Assembly (NCBI GenBank): GCA_041987205.1
Contig: JBHIWX010000055.1
Span: forward strand, 1-29,004
Reading direction: 5' to 3'
Source of the DNA: BOKV01 sp041987205
GTDB lineage: Bacteria > Pseudomonadota > Alphaproteobacteria > Rhizobiales > Rhizobiaceae
Length of the DNA stretch: 29,004 nucleotides
Made by a program: the position numbers and the translations under genes. The first letter of the stretch is position 1. Each line of letters begins with the position of its first letter. The notes beneath the pieces were generated by a model. That model made no database searches and was not told the origin of the DNA. It was given only the letters and a program-made list of their open reading frames with translations. Shown in pieces: positions 22,400-29,004 of the stretch.

Positions 22400-23131
22400 A
22401 TGGCGAAGCAGGAAATCGAGATCACCACCAGGGATGGCGTCTGCAAGGCGGCCCTGTTCATGCCCGAAGGCACGCCAAAGGCCGGCCTGATCCTCTACAT
22501 GGACATTCACGGGCCCAGGCAATCGCTTGAGGACATGAGTGCGCGGCTGGCCGGTGAAGGCTATGGCGTGCTGCTGCCCGATCTGTTCTACCGTCTGGGC
22601 GATTACGAACGCTTCGACGTCAAGACCGCCATGGCGACAGAGGAAACGCGTACCATCATGATGGGAAGGCTCGGCGGCACGACGCAGGCCATGACCATCG
22701 CCGATACGGGTGCGTTTCTCGAGGTACTTTCGTCGCACGGCATGGACGGCAAGGCAGGGGTTGTCGGCTATTGCATGGGCGGGGCGAGGGCGCTCAATGC
22801 GGCGGTGGCCTACCCGGACCGGGTCGCAGCGGCGGCAAGCTTCCATGGCGGCCATCTGGCGACCGACGCGCCCGACAGCCCGCATCGCGGGGCCGACAGC
22901 ATGAAGGCCAGGATCTATGTCGGTGCGGCTGGAGTCGATTCATCCTTCCCGCCGGAACAGGCGGGCGTGCTGGAGCAGGAGCTGCGCGCGGCGCAAGTCG
23001 ATCATGTCATCGAGAATTATGTCGGTGTGGACCATGGCTGGTGCGTGCCGGACAACCGCGCCTACAACGAAGCGGGCGCGGAACGGCACTGGAAGCGGCT
23101 GGTTACCTTTTTCGAAGAGGTGCTGGGCTAA
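22400..23131 (+). CDS. Dienelactone hydrolase family protein
   Basis: A 243-residue cytoplasmic alpha/beta hydrolase with the cysteine nucleophile of dienelactone hydrolases in GYCMGGARALN. The His is in VDHGWC and the acid probably the Asp in AAGVDSSFP. The N-terminal part GTPKAGLILYMDIHGP is typical. Some family members open lactones of aromatic catabolism, others have broader esterase activity; no aromatic genes are nearby. The ATG at 22400 follows GGAGG. It lies 84 bases after padR on the same strand. Its TAA overlaps the stop of the homocysteine methyltransferase gene on the other strand by three to four bases. Confidence 0.87.
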   Translation: MAKQEIEITTRDGVCKAALFMPEGTPKAGLILYMDIHGPRQSLEDMSARLAGEGYGVLLPDLFYRLGDYERFDVKTAMATEETRTIMMGRLGGTTQAMTIADTGAFLEVLSSHGMDGKAGVVGYCMGGARALNAAVAYPDRVAAAASFHGGHLATDAPDSPHRGADSMKARIYVGAAGVDSSFPPEQAGVLEQELRAAQVDHVIENYVGVDHGWCVPDNRAYNEAGAERHWKRLVTFFEEVLG

Positions 23132-24159
23132 CCCCGGCGCCTGCCGCGACGTTCGCGTCTCGGAGCCTGGTCGTTCTGGCCTGAAGTGGTGTTGACCATC
23201 TGGCCGACCCGCTCCGAGATCATGTCGATGTCGGGGCGCGGGCCTTTCTGGTGGGTGTCGATGGCCGTGCGCATGGCCTTCAGGTGCTCGCAGGTCGTGC
23301 CGCAGCAGCCGCCGATGATGCGCGCGCCGGCATCCATCGCCAGGCAGGTATATTCCGACATGGTCTCCGGCGTGCCGTCATAGATCACCTTGTCGCCCCT
23401 GATCTGGGGCATGCCGCAATTGGCCTTGGCGACGACGATCGCATTCGGATCGGCGGCGGTCATGTCGAGCACGGAGGCGAGCAGGTCGGACGCGCCGACA
23501 CCGCAATTGGCCCCGAAGGCATAGGGTTGGGCTGGCAGTCCGGCGGCGAGCGCGGAAACGGCACCGGGCGACAGGCCCATCATGGTCTTGCCGGCCGTGT
23601 CGAAGGACGCGGTGAAGAGATAGGGCAGGCCGGTGGCGCCGGCCGCCTCGGCGGCGGCCTTTATCTCGTCTGGCGAGGACATGGTCTCGATCCAGAGCAT
23701 GTCTACCCCGCCGGCCTTCAGCCCTTCCATCTGTTCGGAGAAGGCCGCGACGGCATCGTCATGAGTGAGCGCACCAAGCGGGATCATCAGTTCACCGGTC
23801 GGGCCGACGGAGCCCGCGACCAGAACCTTGTGGTCTGCCGCGTCGGCGATCTCGCGAGCGAGTTCACCGGCGCGCTTGTTCAGTTCGAACACGCAATCCT
23901 GCGCATTGTGCAGCTTGAGGCGCTGGCGTGTGCCGCCGAAGGAATTGGTGAGGATAATGTCCGAGCCGGCCTCGACGAAGCCGCGATGGAGAGCGCGCAC
24001 CTTGTCGGGCTGGCTCTCGTTCCAGAGTTCGGGTGCCTCGCCGGAAGCCAGACCCATGTCGAACAGATTGGTGCCGGTCGCGCCATCGGCGAGCAGCACT
24101 CCTTTTTGCGCCAGCAATTCGCCCAGCGCGCCCCCAGTTGCGGAAACCTCGGCCAGCAT
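23128..24159 (-). CDS. bmt: Betaine-homocysteine S-methyltransferase (zinc type)
   Basis: A 343-residue zinc-dependent homocysteine methyltransferase. Family motifs are LLADGATGTNLF at the N-terminus, LTNSFGGTRQRL, AGSVGPTGEL and WIETMSS; the zinc cysteines are in GANCGVG and IGGCCGTTCEH. It makes methionine from homocysteine, with betaine the usual donor for the alphaproteobacterial group, though a methyl group from another donor cannot be excluded. The last residues are APRRERRGRRRG, an Arg tail outside the barrel. The ATG at 24159 has AAAGG eight or so bases ahead, and a palindromic operator starts about 20 bases upstream, related to that before the pterin methyltransferase gene. Confidence 0.9.
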   Translation of the reverse strand: MLAEVSATGGALGELLAQKGVLLADGATGTNLFDMGLASGEAPELWNESQPDKVRALHRGFVEAGSDIILTNSFGGTRQRLKLHNAQDCVFELNKRAGELAREIADAADHKVLVAGSVGPTGELMIPLGALTHDDAVAAFSEQMEGLKAGGVDMLWIETMSSPDEIKAAAEAAGATGLPYLFTASFDTAGKTMMGLSPGAVSALAAGLPAQPYAFGANCGVGASDLLASVLDMTAADPNAIVVAKANCGMPQIRGDKVIYDGTPETMSEYTCLAMDAGARIIGGCCGTTCEHLKAMRTAIDTHQKGPRPDIDMISERVGQMVNTTSGQNDQAPRRERRGRRRG

Positions 24160-24178
24160 TGTGCTACCTTTAAATCAC

Positions 24179-24200
24179 GACATAAACATTTCTTTATGTG
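24179..24200. promoter_or_regulatory. AT-rich near-palindrome, probable operator B
   Basis: Core halves ACATAAACAT and TTCTTTATGT lie about 20 bases before the homocysteine methyltransferase start. Aligned with 6220-6241, 17 of 22 positions agree. The T-to-C change on the left arm (24181) is matched by A-to-G at the mirror position (24198), so symmetry is kept. This supports one regulator, perhaps SahR-like, acting at both sites. Confidence 0.6.
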
Positions 24201-24532
24201 CTTCTAATCCAGCCGCGTGAAGACGTCAATCTCCCGCGTGTCGAAGGTCAAGACGGGGTAGATGACGCAGCCTGTCCGACAGGCGTCGCAGGCGGGTTTG
24301 CCAAGGCGGTTGGCTGTGCTAGTTGTCGGGCATCGATTGGAAGCACGACGGCGGACGAACGCGGTCGGGAGCGGTGCTCGCAGCTTTGCCATTCGGTCCG
24401 GACAGGGTTCCCGGCAGGCGCAATCAGCGTCGGACAATCAGCAATCTGGTACCGGTGGCGCATTCTCGGCCGCCGGAGACGGTGATGTTGCGGCGAAGGC
24501 CGTTTCCCCGTCGCAACGGGACCCGGGCAAGC
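24201..24532. other. Intergenic stretch before the formate dehydrogenase genes
   Basis: About 330 bases without a convincing gene. On the minus strand a frame from 24437 to 24204 ends in a plausible-looking peptide with CDACRTGC, but its first half looks random and it lacks a good start, so it is not called. The promoter of the formate dehydrogenase operon should be here; I see no clear hexamers. AT-rich sequence is limited to the left edge with operator B. Confidence 0.4.
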
Positions 24533-26272
24533 ATGAACAAACCGATGGGCGGAAGCGGACCTGTGGCCGGCAACGGTCGAGGCGGGCGGCGCAACAAGGT
24601 CTTTCTGCCGAAAGGACGCCAGCTCGACGAAACGGCGCTGGCCGAGGTCGAGGCGGCGATCGCCGGCATGGATCGGCGGCGCGATTTGCTGATCGAATAT
24701 CTGCACCGCATCCAGGACCGGCACGGCTGCCTCTCCGCGCGCCATTTGCGGGCGCTGGCCGAGACGATGCGCCTGTCCCAGGCGGAGATCTACGAAGTCG
24801 CCTCCTTCTACGATCATTTCGACGTGGTGCGGGAAGGCGAGGCCGAGCCCGCACCGGTGACCATCCGCATCTGCGATTCGCTGTCCTGCGCGATGGCCGG
24901 CGCCGAGAAACTGCTCGCCGAGGTCGAGGCGGGCACCGATCCCGAAAAGATCCGCGTGATGCGCGCACCTTGCATGGGCGGCTGCGACGTCGCGCCGGCG
25001 GCGCGCGTGGGCAATCGGGAGATCGGTCATGCCACGGCCAAGGGCCTGCTTTCGCTCGCGGCGGGGGCTTCGACTAATGCGGACATCGCCCCCATCATCC
25101 CCGATCATGTCGATCTCGATGCCTATCTGGCGGAAGGCGGCTATCATGCCCTGAAGCGCGTGCGCGCCGGCGAGGTGACGTTCGACGACATGCTCAAGCT
25201 GCTGGGCGACGCAGGCCTGCGCGGGCTGGGCGGGGCAGGGTTTCCTTCCGGCACGAAATGGAAGTTCGTGCGCGGCTATGACGGGCCGCGCCTGATGACC
25301 ATCAATGGCGACGAGGGCGAGCCGGGCACGTTCAAGGACCGCTACCATCTGGAACGCGACCCGCACCGCATGTTCGAGGGCGCACTGATCGCGGCGCATT
25401 GCGTCGAGGCGGAACGCATCTATCTCTACATGCGCGATGAATATCCGGCGGCGCTGGAGATTCTGCGCCGCGAGATCGCCGCGCTGGAGGCGGCCGGCTT
25501 GGTCGAGCCCGGCTACATCGAGCTCAGGCGCGGGGCAGGTGCCTATATCTGCGGCGAAGAGTCGGCGATGATCGAATCGATCGAGGGCAAGCGCGGCCTG
25601 CCGCGCCATCGCCCGCCCTATATCGCCGAACGCGGCCTGTTCGGCCGGCCGACGCTCAACCACAATGTCGAGACGCTGTGGTGGATCCGCGACATCGTCG
25701 AGAAAGGGCCGGGCTGGTTCGCCGAGATGGGACGGATCGACAAGAACGGGAAGGATCATCCCGGCATCCGTTCCTGGTCGGTCTCGGGCCGCGTGAAAGA
25801 ACCCGGCGTCAAGCTGGCGCCGGCCGGTGTGACCGTGCGCGAACTGATCGAGGATTATTGCGGTGGCATGGCAGACGGTCATACGTTCAGGGCCTATCTG
25901 CCCGGTGGAGCCTCCGGCGGTATCCTGCCGGCTTCCCTCGACGATATCCCGCTCGATTTCGGCGACGATCTGTTCCGCCATGGCGCCTTTGTCGGCAGCC
26001 ATGCCGTTGTCATCCTGTCGGATCAGGACAGCGTCAAGGACGCGGTGATCAACACGCTGTCCTTCTTCGAGCATGAAAGCTGTGGCCAGTGCACGCCCTG
26101 CCGGGGCGGCACGCAGAAACTGGTGGCGCTTCTAAAGCGCGACGGCGCGCTCGACGAGGAAGCCGTGCGCGACATCGAGCAGGTCATGCGTGACGCCTCG
26201 ATCTGCGGCCTTGGCCAGGCCGCGCCCAACCCGGTCAACCATCTCCTGACGCATTTCCGGGAGGAATTGTGA
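24533..26272 (+). CDS. Formate dehydrogenase NuoE/NuoF-like fused subunit (gamma plus beta)
   Basis: A 579-residue fusion that carries electrons from formate oxidation to NAD. The N-terminal NuoE-like domain (about 45-170) has 2Fe-2S cysteines in CDSLSC and APCMGGC. The NuoF-like part has the FMN/NADH loop GLRGLGGAGFPSGTKW, then GAYICGEESAMIESIEG, and the 4Fe-4S motif ESCGQCTPCRGG near the C-terminus. In many alphaproteobacteria these are separate fdsG and fdsB genes, so the fusion is a minor variant. The N-terminus before the fold is Gly/Arg-rich (GNGRGGRRNKVFLPKGR). The ATG at 24533 is chosen since the upstream open frame has no family sequence. Its TGA overlaps the next ATG by one base. 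Confidence 0.9.
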   Translation: MNKPMGGSGPVAGNGRGGRRNKVFLPKGRQLDETALAEVEAAIAGMDRRRDLLIEYLHRIQDRHGCLSARHLRALAETMRLSQAEIYEVASFYDHFDVVREGEAEPAPVTIRICDSLSCAMAGAEKLLAEVEAGTDPEKIRVMRAPCMGGCDVAPAARVGNREIGHATAKGLLSLAAGASTNADIAPIIPDHVDLDAYLAEGGYHALKRVRAGEVTFDDMLKLLGDAGLRGLGGAGFPSGTKWKFVRGYDGPRLMTINGDEGEPGTFKDRYHLERDPHRMFEGALIAAHCVEAERIYLYMRDEYPAALEILRREIAALEAAGLVEPGYIELRRGAGAYICGEESAMIESIEGKRGLPRHRPPYIAERGLFGRPTLNHNVETLWWIRDIVEKGPGWFAEMGRIDKNGKDHPGIRSWSVSGRVKEPGVKLAPAGVTVRELIEDYCGGMADGHTFRAYLPGGASGGILPASLDDIPLDFGDDLFRHGAFVGSHAVVILSDQDSVKDAVINTLSFFEHESCGQCTPCRGGTQKLVALLKRDGALDEEAVRDIEQVMRDASICGLGQAAPNPVNHLLTHFREEL

Positions 26273-29004
26273 TGTCGAAACCGATCACCTTCACCCTCGA
26301 CGGACACGAAGTCACGGCAGAACCGGGCGAGAGCATCTGGCAGGCGGCAAAGCGCGTCGGCACGCGCATTCCGCATCTGTGCCATCTGGATCAGCCCGGT
26401 TATCGCTCCGACGGCAATTGCCGGGCGTGCATGGTCGAGATCGAGGGCGAGAAGGTGCTTGCAGCCTCGTGCATCCGCAAGCCGAGCGAAGGCATGGTGG
26501 TGCGCAGCGATACCGAGCGTGCCAACAAGTCGCGGCGCATGGTCTTCGAGATGCTGGCCGCCGACATGCCCGCGCGGACGGAAGGACCGGACGACCAGTC
26601 CTCATTCTGGCAATGGGCTGGCGAGATGGGCATCGGTGACGCGAAACGCCTGCCCTCGAAATTTGATGGCGATGGGCATGCGCCCGCCGCTGAACCCGGT
26701 CTCCACGATCTCACCAACCCGGCCATAGCGGTCAATCTCGATTCCTGCATCGCCTGCGGCCTGTGCGTGCGCGCCTGTCGCGAAGTGCAGGTCAACGACG
26801 TGATCGGCATGGGCCAGCGCGGACATCATGCGGCGCCGGTCTTCGACATCCACGACCCGATGGGGCTTTCGACCTGCGTGACCTGCGGCGAATGCGTGCA
26901 GGCGTGCCCGACCGGCGCGCTCTATGAAAAGAGCCTGATGGACGAGGCGGGTCGCACCAGGAAGGTGAAGGATTTCGACAAGGTCGTCGACAGCGTCTGC
27001 CCCTATTGCGGTGTGGGCTGCCAGACCAAGGTCTATGTCAAGGACGACCGGATCGTGCAGATCGACGGACGCGACGGGCCGGCCAACGAGAACCGGCTCT
27101 GCGTCAAGGGGCGCTTCGGCTACGACTATGTGCGCCATCCCGAGCGTTTGACGAAGCCGCTGATCCGACGCGACGACGCGCCAAAGGCCGGTGACATCGA
27201 CCTCAAGGGTGTCGACCCGCTGACCGTGTTCCGCGAGGCGAGCTGGGAAGAGGCAATGGAACGCACCGTCGCCGGCCTAAAAGGCATTCTCGACGCACAT
27301 GGCGGCTCGGCGCTTGCCGGCTTCGGTTCGGCCAAGGGCTCCAACGAGGAAGCCTATCTGTTCCAGAAACTGGTGCGGCAGGGCTTCGGTACCAACAATG
27401 TCGACCATTGCACGCGGCTTTGCCACGCTTCCTCCGTGGCGGCGCTGATGGAAGGCGTCGGGTCGGCGGCGGTGTCGGCACCGTTCACGGCGGCGGAGAT
27501 TTCCGACTGCATCATCGTGATCGGCGCACGCCCGGCGCAGAACCATCCGGTGGCCGCGACCTATCTCAAGCAGGCGGTCAAGCGCGGGGCGAAGCTGATC
27601 GTCATGGACCCGCGCGGCCAGGGCCTGATGCGGCATGCCACCCATCCCGTACGGTTTACGCCGGGCACGGATGTGGCGCTGCTTAACGCCATGCTCAACG
27701 TGATCGTCGAGGAAAAGCTCTACGACGAACAATACATCCAGGCGCATGTCTCGGGCTTCGAGGCGGTGCGGGAGAACGTCAAGGATTTCACGCCGGAAGC
27801 GATGGCGCCGGTATGCGGGGTCGATGCCGACACGATCCGCGACATCGCGCGAACCTATGCCAAGGCCGAGCGCAGCATCATCTTCTGGGGCATGGGCATA
27901 TCGCAGCACACGCACGGCACCGACAATTCGCGCTGCCTGATCGCGCTGGCGCTGACGACCGGCCATGTCGGGCGCGAGGGGACGGGGCTTCATCCGCTGC
28001 GCGGCCAGAACAATGTGCAGGGCGCGTCGGATGCCGGGCTGATCCCGATGTTCTACCCCGATTACAAATCGGTCGAATCTCCCGAGATGATTGTGCAATA
28101 CACCGACGCCTGGGGTCGCACGCTCGATCCCAAGCGCGGCCTGACGGTTGTCGAGATCATGGACGCGATCCATGAGGGCGAGATACGCGGCATGTACATC
28201 ATGGGCGAGAACCCGGCGATGTCGGATCCCGACCAGATCCATGCGCGCGCGGCGCTCGCCAAGCTCGACCATCTCGTGGTGCAGGACATCTTCCTGACCG
28301 AGACGGCCTGGCATGCCGATGTGGTGCTGCCGGCATCGGCGCATTCCGAGAAGCTCGGCACCTACACCAACACCAATCGCCAGGTTCAGATCGGGCGTCC
28401 GGCGATCGGCCTGCCGGGTGAGGCACGGCAGGACTGGGAACTGATCCGGGACATCGCCAACGGGCTCGGCCTCGGCTGGGACTATGCGGACGTCTCCGAC
28501 GTGTATCGCGAATTGCAGTCGACCATGCCGTCGCTCAACCATATCGACTGGGAGCGGCTGATGGCGGAAGACGCCGTGACCTATCCCGCCGACGCGGCGG
28601 ACAGGCCGGGCAACGCCATCATCTTCCGCGAACGCTTCCCGACCGCCGATGGCAGGGGCAAGCTGGTGCCGACCGAGCTGCGGCCACCCGACGAGGTGCC
28701 CGACGAGGCGTTCCCGCTGGTGCTGACCACGGGCCGGCTGCTCGAACACTGGCATACCGGGGCGATGACACGACGTTCCTCCGTGCTGGACGAGATCGAG
28801 CCTGAGGGCATCGCGGCGATGAATCCGCGCGAGATCGACCGTCACGGGTTCGAACCGGGCCAGATGGTCCGGGTCGAGACGCGGCGCGGCACGATCGACG
28901 CGGTGCTGCGCGAGGATCGCGAAGTCGCCGACGGCATGATCTTCATTCCGTTCTGCTTCAATGAGAGCCCGGCCAACCGGCTGACCAATCCGCAGCTCGA
29001 TCCG
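26272..29004 (+). CDS. fdhF: Formate dehydrogenase molybdenum alpha subunit (runs off the window)
   Basis: At least 911 codons with no stop before the window edge. It is the catalytic subunit of an NAD-linked formate dehydrogenase. A 2Fe-2S domain has cysteines 37, 50, 53 and 67; two ferredoxin-type motifs follow (CIACGLCVRAC and CVTCGECVQACP), then the 4Fe-4S start of the molybdopterin domain (CPYCGVGCQ). The molybdenum ligand is Cys384 in HCTRLCHASS, a cysteine where some enzymes use selenocysteine, followed by the catalytic His. GQNNVQGASDAG and the C-terminal LTTGRLLEHWHTG are further family blocks. GAGGAAT precedes the ATG. The product would oxidise formate from the folate pathway to CO2. 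Only the last few tens of residues should be missing. Confidence 0.95.
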   Translation, partial: MSKPITFTLDGHEVTAEPGESIWQAAKRVGTRIPHLCHLDQPGYRSDGNCRACMVEIEGEKVLAASCIRKPSEGMVVRSDTERANKSRRMVFEMLAADMPARTEGPDDQSSFWQWAGEMGIGDAKRLPSKFDGDGHAPAAEPGLHDLTNPAIAVNLDSCIACGLCVRACREVQVNDVIGMGQRGHHAAPVFDIHDPMGLSTCVTCGECVQACPTGALYEKSLMDEAGRTRKVKDFDKVVDSVCPYCGVGCQTKVYVKDDRIVQIDGRDGPANENRLCVKGRFGYDYVRHPERLTKPLIRRDDAPKAGDIDLKGVDPLTVFREASWEEAMERTVAGLKGILDAHGGSALAGFGSAKGSNEEAYLFQKLVRQGFGTNNVDHCTRLCHASSVAALMEGVGSAAVSAPFTAAEISDCIIVIGARPAQNHPVAATYLKQAVKRGAKLIVMDPRGQGLMRHATHPVRFTPGTDVALLNAMLNVIVEEKLYDEQYIQAHVSGFEAVRENVKDFTPEAMAPVCGVDADTIRDIARTYAKAERSIIFWGMGISQHTHGTDNSRCLIALALTTGHVGREGTGLHPLRGQNNVQGASDAGLIPMFYPDYKSVESPEMIVQYTDAWGRTLDPKRGLTVVEIMDAIHEGEIRGMYIMGENPAMSDPDQIHARAALAKLDHLVVQDIFLTETAWHADVVLPASAHSEKLGTYTNTNRQVQIGRPAIGLPGEARQDWELIRDIANGLGLGWDYADVSDVYRELQSTMPSLNHIDWERLMAEDAVTYPADAADRPGNAIIFRERFPTADGRGKLVPTELRPPDEVPDEAFPLVLTTGRLLEHWHTGAMTRRSSVLDEIEPEGIAAMNPREIDRHGFEPGQMVRVETRRGTIDAVLREDREVADGMIFIPFCFNESPANRLTNPQLDP

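Noticed and set aside
24204..24437. 77-residue minus-strand frame with CDACRTGC near its end
   Set aside because: The first half looks random, no ribosome-binding site, and no family recognised. It might be the remnant of a Cys-rich protein, so a homology search is worthwhile, but support is too thin for a call.
24248..26074. 608-residue open frame opposite the formate dehydrogenase fusion gene
   Set aside because: Antisense shadow; the plus strand carries Fe-S and flavin motifs.
27277..28845. 522-residue open frame opposite the formate dehydrogenase alpha gene
   Set aside because: Antisense shadow of the catalytic subunit gene.

Overview
The window reads as chromosome of a GC-rich alphaproteobacterium, most likely of the order Hyphomicrobiales (rhizobia and relatives). 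This rests on GC-rich codon use, overlapping stop/start codons between co-directional genes, a TTAA-N7-TTAA (CtrA-type) site, a rhizobial-style betaine-homocysteine methyltransferase, and a fused NuoE/NuoF-like formate dehydrogenase subunit. I saw no rRNA, tRNA, CRISPR array or insertion sequence.

The dominant theme is a corrinoid- and folate-dependent demethylation and one-carbon oxidation system spread over several transcription units. Unit 1 (minus strand, about 8.33 kb down to 2.2 kb): a small 'virulence factor' family protein, a methylene-THF reductase C-terminal-type (MetV-like) Cys-rich protein, MetF, a pterin-binding methyl-THF:corrinoid methyltransferase, an unknown basic protein, a broken 5' stub of a RamA-like gene, a small AT-rich membrane-protein gene, and an intact RamA-like corrinoid activator. 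Unit 2 (minus, 18.3 to 16.2 kb): corrinoid protein, membrane protein, DUF1638 protein. Divergent to it, Unit 3 (plus, 18.6 to 21.0 kb): an MttB-superfamily methyltransferase without an in-frame amber (pyrrolysine) codon and an Fe-S protein. Unit 4 (minus, 24.2 to 23.1 kb): homocysteine methyltransferase. Unit 5 (plus, 24.5 kb to the window end): NAD-linked molybdenum formate dehydrogenase. Together these suggest that MttB moves a methyl group from an unidentified, probably quaternary-amine, substrate to the corrinoid protein, the pterin enzyme passes it to THF, MetF and its partner oxidise it, and formate ends as CO2 plus NADH. RamA rescues oxidised corrinoid.

Between these units lie accessory genes: alpha/beta hydrolases (0.2-2.1 kb), a small membrane protein and a two-domain lysozyme-inhibitor-like protein (8.5-9.5 kb), a class I glutamine-amidotransferase-like hydrolase and two MaoC hydratases (9.6-11.4 kb), a patatin-like lipoprotein, a HAD hydrolase, a leucine-rich-repeat protein and a secreted caspase-like protein (11.7-16.1 kb), and an AT-rich patch with an orphan membrane protein followed by a PadR regulator and a dienelactone hydrolase (21.1-23.1 kb).

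The most notable observations are: (i) Arg-rich, often Gly-rich, tails on most enzymes of the one-carbon system, opposite a very acidic N-terminus on the corrinoid protein; (ii) a remnant of an older ramA 5' end whose differences from the intact copy are almost all at third codon positions, pointing to gene replacement rather than recent duplication; (iii) two matching AT-rich palindromes with compensatory changes in front of two separate units of the system.
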